Origin: Microbacterium sp. SMR1
GTDB lineage: Bacteria; Actinomycetota; Actinomycetes; Actinomycetales; Microbacteriaceae
Length of the DNA: 64,000 nt
Reading direction: 5' to 3'
NCBI RefSeq assembly: GCF_003289625.1
Contig: NZ_QMBN01000002.1
Location: 178,241-242,240, forward strand
Positions within the stretch are counted from its first letter, which is position 1. Each line of letters begins with the position of its first letter. The notes under the pieces are model-generated. The model saw nothing but the letters and a program-made list of their open reading frames with translations, did not search any database and was not told the DNA's origin. Position numbers and translations under genes: made by a program. Below, piece by piece: positions 1-8,053 of this stretch.

Positions 1-579
1 ATTCTGCCCATCTCGCGCGTCTTCACGGACGGTCCGCAGACGGCGGCGACGTTCGCCTGGGTCCTCGCCGCGTATCTTGTCGCTCTGCTGCCCCTGTCGT
101 TCCAGTTCGTGCTGCAGCGCACCTTCTACGCCCACCAGGACACGCGGACACCATTCGTGTTCACGTTGGTGCAGGCGATCCTCGTCGCCGCGACCGCCGT
201 CGCGGCCTACCTCCTGCTGCCCGTCGAGTATCTCGCCGTCGGCATCGCGCTGGGGCAGTCGCTCGCCAACATCGTGCAGCTGGTGCTCGCGGTCATCCTC
301 CTGCGCCGGAAGATCGGCCCGCTCGGCCTGGGCGGTGCGGTACGCGGCGTTCTGCGCTTCGTCGCCGCCGGCATCCCCGCCTGCGCCGCCGGCTGGGCCG
401 TCTCGCTGCTCCTGGCACGTGTGTGGGGGTGGACGATCGAGACGTTCGCCGCAGCGCTCGTCGGCGGTGCCGTCATCGGCCTGGCGACCCTCGTCGTCTA
501 CGTCATCCTCCTCGCCCTTCTGCGCGCGCCGGAGCTGACCACGGCCGTTCGCACGGTGCGACGCATCCTCGGCCGCTGA
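1..579 (+). CDS. murJ: Lipid II flippase MurJ (MviN), C-terminal part, cut by window start
   Basis: The first 192 codons of the window are open in frame 1 and end at a TGA. They read as the C-terminal part of a MurJ/MviN-type polytopic membrane protein. The stretch beginning LQRTFYAHQDTRTP is characteristic of this family, and several hydrophobic segments follow. MurJ flips the peptidoglycan precursor lipid II across the membrane. In actinobacteria murJ commonly sits just upstream of trxB near the origin, as here. The start lies outside the window, so length and any C-terminal extracellular domain cannot be judged, but the protein stops soon after the last hydrophobic helix. Family assignment is from recognised motifs, not a search. 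Confidence 0.85.
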   Translation: MLPISRVFTDGPQTAATFAWVLAAYLVALLPLSFQFVLQRTFYAHQDTRTPFVFTLVQAILVAATAVAAYLLLPVEYLAVGIALGQSLANIVQLVLAVILLRRKIGPLGLGGAVRGVLRFVAAGIPACAAGWAVSLLLARVWGWTIETFAAALVGGAVIGLATLVVYVILLALLRAPELTTAVRTVRRILGR

Positions 580-684
580 CACCCCTCCCCCCACGGCCGC
601 CGGGGAATGCCTCGCGGCTACCATGGGTTGGACGTGTCGGGGTATCCGCGACGCGGATTCCAGACCCCAGAAAGGGATGTCGAC

Positions 685-1716
685 GTGCGACAGGTCATCA
701 TCATCGGATCCGGCCCCGCCGGTTACACGGCCGCGATCTACGCGGCGCGCGCGAACCTGAAGCCGCTGCTGATCGCGAGCTCGGTCGAAGCGGGCGGCGA
801 GCTGATGAACACCACCGAGGTCGAGAACTTCCCCGGCTTCCCCGAGGGCATCATGGGGCCCGACCTCATGACCAAGATGCAGGAGCAGGCCGAGAAGTTC
901 GGCACCGAGGTCCTCTACGACGACGTCGTCGAGCTCGACATCGACGGACCGGTAAAGAAGGTCACCCTCGGCAGTGGCGCCACCCACGAGGCTGACAGCC
1001 TGGTCTTCGCGACCGGCTCGGCCCCGCGCAAGATCGGCATCGAGGGCGAGAGCCGCCTGTCGGGCCGTGGCGTGTCGTACTGCGCCACCTGCGACGGCTT
1101 CTTCTTCCGCGAGCGCACGATCGCCGTCGTCGGCGGCGGCGACTCGGCCATGGAAGAGGCGACGTTCCTGACGAAGTTCGCGTCGAAGGTCTACGTGATC
1201 CACCGTCGCGACGAGCTGCGCGCCTCGAAGATCATGCAGAACCGCGCGATGAGCAACGACAAGATCGAGTTCGTCTGGAACAGCGAGGTCGCCGACATCC
1301 TGGGCGAGGATGCCGTCACCGGCGTCGTCCTCCGCGACACGGTCAACGGCTCGACGCGTGAGCTCGCGCTCGACGGCATCTTCGTGGCGATCGGATACGA
1401 CCCCCGCACGCACCTCGTGCACGGATCTCTCGACCTCACGGAGCACGGCACCGTCTGGGTCGACGGTCGCTCCTCGCGCACCTCCGTCCCCGGCGTCTTC
1501 GCGGCCGGCGACGTCATCGACCCGACGTACCGCCAGGCGGTCACCGCCGCGGGCAGCGGAACCGTCGCTGCACTCGATGTCGAGCACTACCTCGCCGCCC
1601 TGGGCGAAGCGTCCGAGCCCGCGGCCGACAGCTCCCCGCTCCGCGGTCGCCCCGACGAGGGCCTCGAGTCACTTGTCGCCGAGACCGAGACGAACGACGA
1701 GAGCGACGCGGCCTGA
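685..1716 (+). CDS. trxB: Thioredoxin-disulfide reductase
   Basis: NADPH-dependent flavoenzyme that reduces thioredoxin. The 343-residue protein opens with a GSGPAGYTAA FAD-binding loop, has the redox pair CATC near residue 135, a second nucleotide-binding loop [10 protein letters not shown], and the C-terminal FAD motif GVFAAGDV. I chose the GTG at 685 because AGAAAGGGA lies a few bases upstream and the FAD loop then starts at residue 8. An upstream ATG at 607 would add 26 low-complexity residues. About 40 residues after the usual end form an acidic tail. trxA follows 71 bp downstream on the same strand, so the pair probably acts as one thioredoxin system. A second, shorter trxB-like gene lies in the arsenic cluster at 49395. 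Confidence 0.95.
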   Translation: MRQVIIIGSGPAGYTAAIYAARANLKPLLIASSVEAGGELMNTTEVENFPGFPEGIMGPDLMTKMQEQAEKFGTEVLYDDVVELDIDGPVKKVTLGSGATHEADSLVFATGSAPRKIGIEGESRLSGRGVSYCATCDGFFFRERTIAVVGGGDSAMEEATFLTKFASKVYVIHRRDELRASKIMQNRAMSNDKIEFVWNSEVADILGEDAVTGVVLRDTVNGSTRELALDGIFVAIGYDPRTHLVHGSLDLTEHGTVWVDGRSSRTSVPGVFAAGDVIDPTYRQAVTAAGSGTVAALDVEHYLAALGEASEPAADSSPLRGRPDEGLESLVAETETNDESDAA

Positions 1717-1787
1717 CGGCCGCACCGCGGAACAATTCACCCGCCCACGTCGTTGACGTAGGCGACACCCTTTCGAAGGAGATCACC

Positions 1788-2111
1788 ATGACCGCCAAGG
1801 CCACGACCGAGAGCACCTGGCAGCAGGACGTCCTCGACGCCGATGGACCCGTCCTCGTCGACTTCTGGGCCGCCTGGTGCGGTCCGTGCCGCATGGTCGG
1901 ACCCATCCTCGACGAGATCGCCACCGAGCACCCCGAGAAGATCACGGTGCTCAAGCTGAACGTCGACGAGAACCCCAACCTCGCCATGCAGTACCAGATC
2001 ACCTCCATCCCCGCGATGAAGGTCTTCAACAAGGGCGAGGTCGAGAAGACGATCATCGGCGCGAAGCCGAAGTTCGCACTCGAGCAGGACCTCGCCTCCT
2101 ACATCGGCTGA
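1788..2111 (+). CDS. trxA: Thioredoxin
   Basis: Small cytoplasmic disulfide reductant of 107 residues, the usual length for thioredoxin. The active site reads WAAWCGPCR, with the classical Cys-Gly-Pro-Cys pair about 35 residues in. The cis-proline region reads ITSIPAM. A strong ribosome binding site (GAAGGAG) precedes the ATG. It follows trxB on the same strand and is followed by a clear stem-loop terminator at 2128. The reductase and its substrate thioredoxin are thus encoded together. Confidence 0.96.
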   Translation: MTAKATTESTWQQDVLDADGPVLVDFWAAWCGPCRMVGPILDEIATEHPEKITVLKLNVDENPNLAMQYQITSIPAMKVFNKGEVEKTIIGAKPKFALEQDLASYIG

Positions 2112-2127
2112 CCCCCAGACACAAAGA

Positions 2128-2164
2128 AGCCCCGGTCGGATCACTGATCTGACCGGGGCTTTTT
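2128..2164 (+). terminator. Rho-independent terminator after trxA
   Basis: AGCCCCGGTC at 2128-2137 pairs perfectly with GACCGGGGCT at 2151-2160. An inner GATC/GATC pair extends the stem, and TTTTT follows. It lies 16 bp after the trxA stop. Confidence 0.9.
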
Positions 2165-2192
2165 CGTGTCGGCGCGCTGCTGTTGCGGTTCG

Positions 2193-2531
2193 TCAGGAGG
2201 CGTCGGCGCGCGTCGCTGCGTCCCACCGACGGTGGGGCTCACTGCCCAGCAGGCGCCATACGGCTCGGGTCAGTTCGGGGTGATCCATTGCGATCTGACG
2301 AAGGACGCGATAGTTGCGGGACGAGCTGGGGCGACCCCCGCCGTAAGCGGCGATGTTCTCGGCGCGCAGCATGAGAACGACGAGCTCGTCGACGGAGGGC
2401 AGCTCCTCCATGAACTCCCATGGGTCTTCGCCAGCGCGGAGCCGCTCTTCGACGAGGACGGAGAGTTCATCTGCTGCTTCAGCCCGCAGCAGCTCGACGC
2501 TCGCGCGCCTCGCGTTCCGCTCGTTTGTCAC
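2193..2531 (-). CDS. Hypothetical protein between trxA and parB
   Basis: A 112-residue, charged, mostly helical-looking protein that I do not recognise. It contains the segment RAGEDPWEFMEELPS and a Tyr-Gly-Gly-Gly-Arg motif. No signal peptide or membrane segment is visible. It lies 34 bp downstream of parB on the same strand, so it could be the last gene of the parAB transcript. The gene is convergent with trxA. The position next to parB and normal high-GC codon use support a real gene, but no function can be assigned. Confidence 0.7.
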   Translation of the reverse strand: MTNERNARRASVELLRAEAADELSVLVEERLRAGEDPWEFMEELPSVDELVVLMLRAENIAAYGGGRPSSSRNYRVLRQIAMDHPELTRAVWRLLGSEPHRRWDAATRADAS

Positions 2532-2565
2532 CGAACAAGCCTACGTCGCGCCACCGACATGAGGG

Positions 2566-3549
2566 TCAGCGTGCGCCGTACGCGTCCTCGCCCAGCTCGG
2601 CGAGGATACGGTTCAGATCCTGGATGGTCGCGAAGTCGACGACGATCTGCCCCTTGCGCGCGCCGAGCGAGATCTTCACCTTTGTGTCGAGGCGGTCGCC
2701 GAGACGTCCGGCGACCTCGTCCAGGTGCGCCCGGACTCCCCCGGCCTTCGGGGCGGGGCGCCGAGTTCCTGCGGCCTCGATCGTCTTCGCCGCTGCTTCC
2801 GCAGCACGCACCGAGAGATCTTCGTTCACGATCTTGTCGGCGAGGCGCTGCATGCCGTCCGCACCGTCGACAGAGAGGATCGCGCGCGCGTGGCCGGCAC
2901 TGAGCACGCCGGCCGCAACACGCTGCTGGACCGGAACCGGCAGGCGCAGAAGGCGGATGGTGTTGCTGATCTGCGGGCGCGAGCGTCCGATACGGGTCGC
3001 GAGCTCCTCCTGGGTGATCCCGAAGTCCTCGAGCAGCTGCTGATAGGCGGATGCCTCCTCGAGCGGATTCAGCTGAGAGCGGTGCAGGTTCTCGAGGAGC
3101 GCGTCCCGGAGGAGATTCTCGTCCGACGTGTCGCGCAGGACGGCCGGGATCGCCGTCAGACCGGCCTCGCGAGCGGCGCGCGTGCGGCGCTCGCCCATGA
3201 TCAGTTCGTACTTGCCATCCTCGTTCGTGCGGACCACGACCGGCTGGAGCACGCCGAACTCACGGACGCTGTGCACCAGTTCGGCGAGGTCTTCACTGTC
3301 GAAGTGGGTACGGGGCTGCCGCGGGTTGGGCACGATCTCGTTCGGATCGACCTGGATCAGTGCGGTACCGGGAATCGAGACGAGCTCGGGGCCCTCGTCC
3401 GCCTTCACTTCTGCGGGCGCCGGCGCCTCCGTGGCGGCTGCCGTCGTCTTGCCACCGGGGAAGAAGACATCGACAGGCCGAGCCTCGGTTGCCTCGGACG
3501 TGGGGATGAGTGCGCCGATTCCTCGGCCCAATCCGGTGCGCTTGGCCAT
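2566..3549 (-). CDS. parB: Chromosome partitioning protein ParB
   Basis: DNA-binding CTPase that loads on parS and spreads to form the origin partition complex. The 327-residue protein has a short N-terminal region, the ParB/Srx CTP-binding motif GERRTRAA, and a helix-turn-helix region around TQEELATRIGRSRPQISN. A C-terminal dimerisation segment follows. Its ATG overlaps the parA TGA by one base (TGATG), which suggests translational coupling. Four parS sites lie just upstream of parA and inside rsmG. Partner: ParA at 3549-4478. Confidence 0.96.
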   Translation of the reverse strand: MAKRTGLGRGIGALIPTSEATEARPVDVFFPGGKTTAAATEAPAPAEVKADEGPELVSIPGTALIQVDPNEIVPNPRQPRTHFDSEDLAELVHSVREFGVLQPVVVRTNEDGKYELIMGERRTRAAREAGLTAIPAVLRDTSDENLLRDALLENLHRSQLNPLEEASAYQQLLEDFGITQEELATRIGRSRPQISNTIRLLRLPVPVQQRVAAGVLSAGHARAILSVDGADGMQRLADKIVNEDLSVRAAEAAAKTIEAAGTRRPAPKAGGVRAHLDEVAGRLGDRLDTKVKISLGARKGQIVVDFATIQDLNRILAELGEDAYGAR

Positions 3550-4478
3550 CAGGCTTCTCCCTTGTTTCCTTGTGCCGCCGCAGATGCACGCTGCGCGATC
3601 TCGACGGCTGCCTCGCGGTAGGCCACCGCGCCAGCCGATTGCCCATCGTAGGCGATGACCGTCTGACCGAAGCTCGGCGCTTCCGAGACGCGAACCGAGC
3701 GCGGAATAACGGTGCGGAGGACCTCATTCGGGAAGTGCGACCGCACCTCCTCGGCCACCTGCTGCGCCAGACGGGTACGTCCGTCGTACATCGTCAACAA
3801 GATGGTCGACAGGTGAAGACGGCTGTTCAGGTGCTTCTGGATCATGGAGACGCTCCCGAGAAGCTGGCTGAGGCCCTCCAGCGCGTAGTACTCGCACTGA
3901 ATGGGGATCAGCAGCTCGTGCGCGGCCGTGAAAGCGTTGATCGTCAGGAGCCCGAGGGACGGCGGGCAGTCGATCACGACGAAGTCGATGCGGTCATTCG
4001 TGGAAGCAAGGTAGTCCTCGACCGCCGTACGCAGCCGGTGCTCACGTGCGACCTGCGAGACCAGCTCGATCTCAGCGCCCGCGAGATGGATCGTGCTGGG
4101 CGCGCAGAGAAGATTGGGGGACTCGGGACTCGCCTGCACGATGTCCGAGAGGGGGAACTGGTCGATCAGCACGTCGTACACGCTGGGAACGTCAGCGCTG
4201 TGCGGCACGCCCAGGGCGGTCGAGGCGTTCCCTTGCGGGTCGAGGTCTATCACCAGCACGCGGGCGCCCAGCGAAGCCAATGCAGCGGCGAGGTTCACCG
4301 CGGTGGTGGTCTTCCCGACGCCACCCTTCTGATTAGAGACGGTGATGACGCGCGTATCCCCGGAAAAGTCGACCGAAACGGCGTCCAGGACCCGACGGCG
4401 CGATGTCAGATCCGCCAGCTCGCGTGCGAGGGGAGAATCGAACGTCAAGGACGCGCGGCCCGATTCGGGTTCTGCCAT
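3549..4478 (-). CDS. parA: Chromosome partitioning ATPase ParA (Soj family)
   Basis: Walker-type ATPase that works with ParB to segregate origins. The deviant Walker A motif KGGVGKTTT lies at about residues 51-59, followed by LVIDLDPQGNAST and the DCPPSLGLLTINA Walker B region. The 309-residue protein has an N-terminal extension of about 40 residues before the ATPase fold, common in actinobacterial ParA. It is co-transcribed with parB, with a one-base overlap. Between parA and rsmG lie three parS sites in 131 bp, so ParB loading would occur directly at its own operon promoter region. Confidence 0.96.
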   Translation of the reverse strand: MAEPESGRASLTFDSPLARELADLTSRRRVLDAVSVDFSGDTRVITVSNQKGGVGKTTTAVNLAAALASLGARVLVIDLDPQGNASTALGVPHSADVPSVYDVLIDQFPLSDIVQASPESPNLLCAPSTIHLAGAEIELVSQVAREHRLRTAVEDYLASTNDRIDFVVIDCPPSLGLLTINAFTAAHELLIPIQCEYYALEGLSQLLGSVSMIQKHLNSRLHLSTILLTMYDGRTRLAQQVAEEVRSHFPNEVLRTVIPRSVRVSEAPSFGQTVIAYDGQSAGAVAYREAAVEIAQRASAAAQGNKGEA

Positions 4479-4525
4479 TCGTTCAACTCCTCGGTTCGTG
4501 GTCTCACTCTACGGACGGCCTCTGA

Positions 4526-4541
4526 CGTTTCACGTGAAACG
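4526..4541. promoter_or_regulatory. parS site 1
   Basis: The core GTTTCACGTGAAAC is exact at 4527-4540. The outer bases C and G differ from the ideal T and A of the 16-bp ParB palindrome. It lies in the parA upstream region. Confidence 0.93.
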
Positions 4542-4552
4542 GCCGTCGGCGC

Positions 4553-4568
4553 TGTTTCACGTGAAACG
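4553..4568. promoter_or_regulatory. parS site 2
   Basis: TGTTTCACGTGAAACG matches 15 of 16 bases of the ParB palindrome. It is 27 bp from site 1 start to start. Confidence 0.93.
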
Positions 4569-4593
4569 TGAGGTGGCACCGTGCTGCATCCGC

Positions 4594-4609
4594 TGTTTCA
4601 CGTGAAACA
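4594..4609. promoter_or_regulatory. parS site 3 (perfect)
   Basis: TGTTTCACGTGAAACA is a perfect 16-bp parS palindrome. It abuts the rsmG stop codon at 4610-4612. Confidence 0.96.
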
Positions 4610-5257
4610 TCACCGCACCGTCGCACGCAGAACGCGCGTCGGCTCAGCGAGGACAGACTCTCCCACCATTTCCACGCGCACATCACGCAGCTTGAAGCGC
4701 CGGATCACCTTGTCGGCAGCGGCGATCTCTGCTTCAGCATTCGCGCCCTTCAGCAGGAAGAGCTCTCCCCCATCCCGAACGAGCGGTGCGGTGATCGGGA
4801 CGAGTGTCCGCAAGGCGCTGACAGCGCGAGCCGTGACGCCATCCAGCGTCCCAGCGCCGCTCCATTCTTCGGCGCGGGATCGAATGATCTCGACGTTGTC
4901 GAGCCCGAGATCCGCTACCTGCTCGGTAAGCCAGGTGACTCGTCGTTCCATCGTCTCGATGAGCACCCATTCGACGTCCGGTCGCGCGATCGCGAGCACG
5001 AGCCCGGGCAGGCCCGCGCCGGATCCAACATCTCCGACACGGCCCGTAAAAAGTGGCGCCGCGGCCGCGCAGTTGAGAACGTGTCGAGTCCACAGCCGCG
5101 GCAACTCGAGCGGGCCGATCAGGCCGCGCTCCTCACCGTGCGCTGCCAGTGCAGCGGTGTAGCGCCGGGCCAGGTCCACCCGAGGGCCGAACAGCGCCTC
5201 GACGGCACCCGTCGGCTCCGGTTCGATCACGGGTGTTTCACGTGAAACATCAGCCAT
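4610..5257 (-). CDS. rsmG: 16S rRNA (guanine-N7)-methyltransferase RsmG (GidB)
   Basis: SAM-dependent methyltransferase that modifies a guanine of 16S rRNA near the streptomycin-binding region. The protein has the GDVGSGAGLPGLVLAIA SAM-binding loop and downstream LDNVEIIRSRAEE, as in the GidB family. I chose the ATG at 5257, giving 215 residues, because the family starts close to this point. An upstream start at 5332 would run deep into khpB. The N-terminus MADVSRETP is partly dictated by a perfect parS palindrome inside the codons. It overlaps the khpB 3' end by 8 bp. Confidence 0.93.
   Translation of the reverse strand: MADVSRETPVIEPEPTGAVEALFGPRVDLARRYTAALAAHGEERGLIGPLELPRLWTRHVLNCAAAAPLFTGRVGDVGSGAGLPGLVLAIARPDVEWVLIETMERRVTWLTEQVADLGLDNVEIIRSRAEEWSGAGTLDGVTARAVSALRTLVPITAPLVRDGGELFLLKGANAEAEIAAADKVIRRFKLRDVRVEMVGESVLAEPTRVLRATVR
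5234..5249. promoter_or_regulatory. parS site 4, inside rsmG coding sequence
   Basis: TGTTTCACGTGAAACA is perfect. On the coding strand of rsmG it encodes the V-S-R-E-T residues just after the start codon. Confidence 0.96.
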
Positions 5258-5756
5258 GTCGGATGACGGTGTGGCGGTCTGTGCCTTCGCCGTACGACTC
5301 CGAGACGACACCACGCTCAGACGCGATGTCATGAACCAGCTTGCGCTCGTAGCTGGACATCGCCGGCAGGGATGCCTGCGATGCTCCGTCGTTGAGACGC
5401 TCGACGGCGCGGTCTACGAGACGCTCCAGCTCACGCCGGCGCGCGTCGCGCGATCCCCCGATGTCGAGGATGAGGCGCGAGAAGCGTCCGGTTTTCGTCT
5501 GAACAGCGATCCGCGTCAGCTCCTGCACCGCCTGCACGACGTCGGGGTCCGACAGCACACGCAACGCGCTCGCATCGTCCGCCTCTACCGATACGTATGC
5601 CCGTCCGGCGCGCACGTCGAGGTTGAGGTCGCCGTCGATGTCGGCGATGTCGAGCAGGCCCTCCAGGTAATCGGCGGCGATGTCGCCTTCGTGCTCGAGC
5701 TCTTCGACCGTCGCGTCAGCGCGCTCAGCCGCCGGGGACTCCGTGGGGTTCGTCAT
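5250..5756 (-). CDS. khpB: Jag/KhpB-type KH-R3H RNA-binding protein
   Basis: A 168-residue single-stranded nucleic-acid binding protein. The middle (about residues 35-100) has a KH-II-like pattern ending in ILDIGGSRDARRRELERL. The C-terminus carries the R3H signature MSSYERKLVHDIASE with a downstream RHTVI. In Firmicutes KhpB pairs with KhpA and influences cell envelope growth. Its placement just downstream of yidC is conserved across bacteria. The N-terminus is acidic. The stop codon overlaps the rsmG start region. Confidence 0.92.
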   Translation of the reverse strand: MTNPTESPAAERADATVEELEHEGDIAADYLEGLLDIADIDGDLNLDVRAGRAYVSVEADDASALRVLSDPDVVQAVQELTRIAVQTKTGRFSRLILDIGGSRDARRRELERLVDRAVERLNDGASQASLPAMSSYERKLVHDIASERGVVSESYGEGTDRHTVIRHG

Positions 5757-5802
5757 GATTCCTCGCGTGGTTCGATCTGTGCGATGAGGGATGCCGGCAG
5801 GG

Positions 5803-6894
5803 TCAGCCCTGCGAGCCGTCCTTGTTCGACTGCTTCTTCGCGCGCTGCTTGCTCATCGGCTGCTGGCGCTTCGGCTGAGCCGCGCGGGCACGCTCAGCCT
5901 CTTCGAGGAGTCGCTGCTGCTCGGCCTGGTACTTCTCCATGGACACGACGCGACCCTTGGCGTCGAGCGCCTTGCCCTTGCGCGCGAGGCGCTCCTCGCG
6001 GGCCTTCGCGGCCTCCGAGCCCGGGGTCGGCAGGTTACGGATGACGATGAACTGCTGCGCCATGGTCCAGATGTTCGATGTGAACCAGTACATGACGACG
6101 CCGAGCGGGAAGAAGACACCGGAGAAGATGAACGCCAGCGGCAGCACGTAGAGCATGATCTTCTGCATCTGGTACGCCTGGCCGGTCTTCGCCTCGGGCG
6201 ACAGGTTCTTCGAGATGATCTGAAGCTGGGTGATGAACTGCGACGCGATCATCAGCACGACGAGGATCACGAGGATGGTGACGGTTGCCGTCTGACCGAG
6301 GTTGATCGCCTCGATCATGTTCGTGTGAAGCGGCGCCACGTCGAACAGCTGCGCGTCGTAGAACTGCTTCGTGAGGTCGACGTTGAGGAGGCCGACACCG
6401 CCCACGCCCCACTCGGCGTGCTTCTTGACGTCACTCAGCGTGTAGAACATGCCGAGCAGGATGGGCATCTGCACCAGCAGCGGAAGGCAGCTCGACACCG
6501 GCGTGGTGCCGTGCTTCTTGTACAAAGCCATCGTCTCGCGGCTCATGGCCTCGCGCGACAGCTGGTCGCGCTTACCGCGGTACTTCTCCTGGATCTTGCG
6601 CATCTCGGGCGCGAGCTCCATCATCTTGCGCTGACTCTTGATCTGCCGCACGAACAGCGGAATCAGGGCCGAACGCACGACGATGACCAGACCGATGATC
6701 GACATGACCCAGGTCGCGCCTGCGGCGGCCGGCATGCCGACAGCGGTGAGAACCCAGTGCCAGAAGACCAGGATCGCCTCGACCAGGAACTTGAACGGCC
6801 ACATGATCGTGCTGAAGAAGTCAGCACCGCCGGGAGGAGGAGTCGTCGGGGTCGGCACGACGGGAGTCGGCGTGGCGAGGAAGAGATCCAGCAC
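5803..6894 (-). CDS. yidC: Membrane protein insertase YidC
   Basis: Inserts and folds membrane proteins, alone or with SecYEG. The 363-residue protein lacks the large periplasmic domain of Gram-negative YidC. Its first membrane segment is followed by the conserved loop RSALIPLFVRQIKSQRKM with the key arginine, then helices around SSCLPLLVQMPILLGMFY, and a basic C-terminal tail rich in Lys/Arg/Gln that contacts ribosomes. It sits in the conserved rpmH-rnpA-yidD-yidC-khpB-rsmG order, 4 bp after yidD. Confidence 0.96.
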   Translation of the reverse strand: MLDLFLATPTPVVPTPTTPPPGGADFFSTIMWPFKFLVEAILVFWHWVLTAVGMPAAAGATWVMSIIGLVIVVRSALIPLFVRQIKSQRKMMELAPEMRKIQEKYRGKRDQLSREAMSRETMALYKKHGTTPVSSCLPLLVQMPILLGMFYTLSDVKKHAEWGVGGVGLLNVDLTKQFYDAQLFDVAPLHTNMIEAINLGQTATVTILVILVVLMIASQFITQLQIISKNLSPEAKTGQAYQMQKIMLYVLPLAFIFSGVFFPLGVVMYWFTSNIWTMAQQFIVIRNLPTPGSEAAKAREERLARKGKALDAKGRVVSMEKYQAEQQRLLEEAERARAAQPKRQQPMSKQRAKKQSNKDGSQG

Positions 6895-6898
6895 GGGA

Positions 6899-7255
6899 TC
6901 AGTCCTTTCTCGGCGGCACGACGAAGCCGTGCCTGGTCAGGGTGTGGCGGAAGTCCCGATGGGCGGGGACGTCATCGACGCCCCCCTGCGCCCACGGGTG
7001 GCATCGGGCGAGCCGAGCGGCGGCGAGGGCGGAGCCCTTCACGAGCCCGTGCTGCTGCACGGCCCCCACCGCGTACGCGGAACAGCTCGGGTAGTACTTG
7101 CAGACGTCGCCGTACAGCGGCGAGACAACGGAACGGTAGGCGTGCAGCAGCGCGATCCCGGCATTGCGCGGAACGAGCGGCACCGCGCGGAGCACGGATG
7201 TCGCGGCCAGGTGTCCGTCGCCGACGGAGGCGGTGGGCAGCGTCGACCAGCTCAT
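6899..7255 (-). CDS. yidD: Membrane protein insertion efficiency factor YidD
   Basis: Small membrane-associated protein thought to help YidC-dependent insertion. The diagnostic motif YKYYPSCSAYAV-like (here CKYYPSCSAYAVGAVQQHG) is present, as is RCHPWAQGGVDDVP. I chose the ATG at 7255, which overlaps the rnpA stop in an ATGA arrangement and gives 118 residues. An upstream start at 7279 is possible but would lie inside rnpA. The gene lies between rnpA and yidC in the conserved order. Confidence 0.94.
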   Translation of the reverse strand: MSWSTLPTASVGDGHLAATSVLRAVPLVPRNAGIALLHAYRSVVSPLYGDVCKYYPSCSAYAVGAVQQHGLVKGSALAAARLARCHPWAQGGVDDVPAHRDFRHTLTRHGFVVPPRKD

Positions 7256-7590
7256 ACCGCCGCTCGCCGTAGCAGACACCGTTCCACCTCGTCTCTCAGA
7301 TCCGCGAAATCCGAGCGCGCCGCTGAGGGGAGCGCTCGGATCACGATGTCGGCGCCCTCACGGACGTCGGGAAGCGCTTGCGCGCAAACGGCCTTCAGCC
7401 GTCGGCGCACTGTATTGCGCACGACGGCTGATCCGACTTGCTTGCTGACGATGAAACCGAACCGGGGAGCTCTGCTCGCACCGGTGGACACCACGTAGGT
7501 CACGGTGTGCGCACCGGCACAGCGAGCACCCCCGCGGACGACGGCCTTGTAATCCGCCCCGCGCGTGATCCGGTTTCCGCGCGCCAGCAC
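7252..7590 (-). CDS. rnpA: Ribonuclease P protein component
   Basis: Protein subunit that assists the RNase P ribozyme in 5' maturation of tRNAs. The 112-residue basic protein carries the family signature RNTVRRRLKAV about two thirds along and the segment RFGFIVSKQVGSAVVRN. It is co-oriented with and 13 bp downstream of rpmH, and overlaps yidD by 4 bp. Length and motif are standard. Confidence 0.96.
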   Translation of the reverse strand: MLARGNRITRGADYKAVVRGGARCAGAHTVTYVVSTGASRAPRFGFIVSKQVGSAVVRNTVRRRLKAVCAQALPDVREGADIVIRALPSAARSDFADLRDEVERCLLRRAAV

Positions 7591-7603
7591 AGAAGAGGCT
7601 GTG

Positions 7604-7741
7604 TCAGGCCGACAGCTCGGTGCGGCCCTTGCCGCGGCGAGCCGACAGGATGGCGCGACCGGCGCGGGTGCGCATGCGGGCGCGGAAGCCGTGCTTCTTG
7701 GCGCGGCGGCGGTTGTTGGGCTGGAACGTGCGCTTGCTCAT
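7604..7741 (-). CDS. rpmH: 50S ribosomal protein L34
   Basis: A 45-residue basic protein beginning [19 protein letters not shown], the L34 signature, and ending in an Arg/Lys-rich helix. I chose the internal ATG at 7741. The longer open frame up to 7819 adds residues not found in L34. It is the first gene of the leftward rnpA/yidD/yidC series and is divergent from dnaA across the region at 7742-8053. Confidence 0.97.
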   Translation of the reverse strand: MSKRTFQPNNRRRAKKHGFRARMRTRAGRAILSARRGKGRTELSA

Positions 7742-8053
7742 AGGGATCACTCCGGATCGGCGGTCACCGGAACGCTTCAGACCGGGGACACGGGGGTACA
7801 GGACTGCCCTCGCGGGCATAAGTCAACCGACTAAGGGTACGTCGCGATGCCCGGTAACTCAAACCGGAGCGACGGGAACCCGCAATTATCCACCGCTGTA
7901 CACAGGCCCTGGCGGCGACACGCGGGCCGGAACTACAGTGGATTTGGCGCTCCCGACACCGCATGACTAGCGTGTCACGGGCAGTTATCCACAGCTATCC
8001 CCAGTTTGGCGCGTAGCTGTGTGGAAAAGCATCGATCATCCGCGGGGGAACTC
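7742..8053. promoter_or_regulatory. rpmH-dnaA divergent intergenic region with DnaA boxes
   Basis: No gene is seen in these 312 bp. A perfect DnaA box TTATCCACA lies at 7985-7993 and is followed directly by CTATCCCCAG at 7995-8004. A weaker box TTATCCACC lies at 7886-7894 and a TGTGGAAAA at 8020-8028. The region should hold the rpmH and dnaA promoters, so the boxes fit dnaA autoregulation. The same two-part motif recurs at 24800. Confidence 0.75.

Noticed and set aside
5791..7272. A 493-codon plus-strand frame over yidC and yidD
   Set aside because: Antisense shadow of the well-supported yidC and yidD genes.
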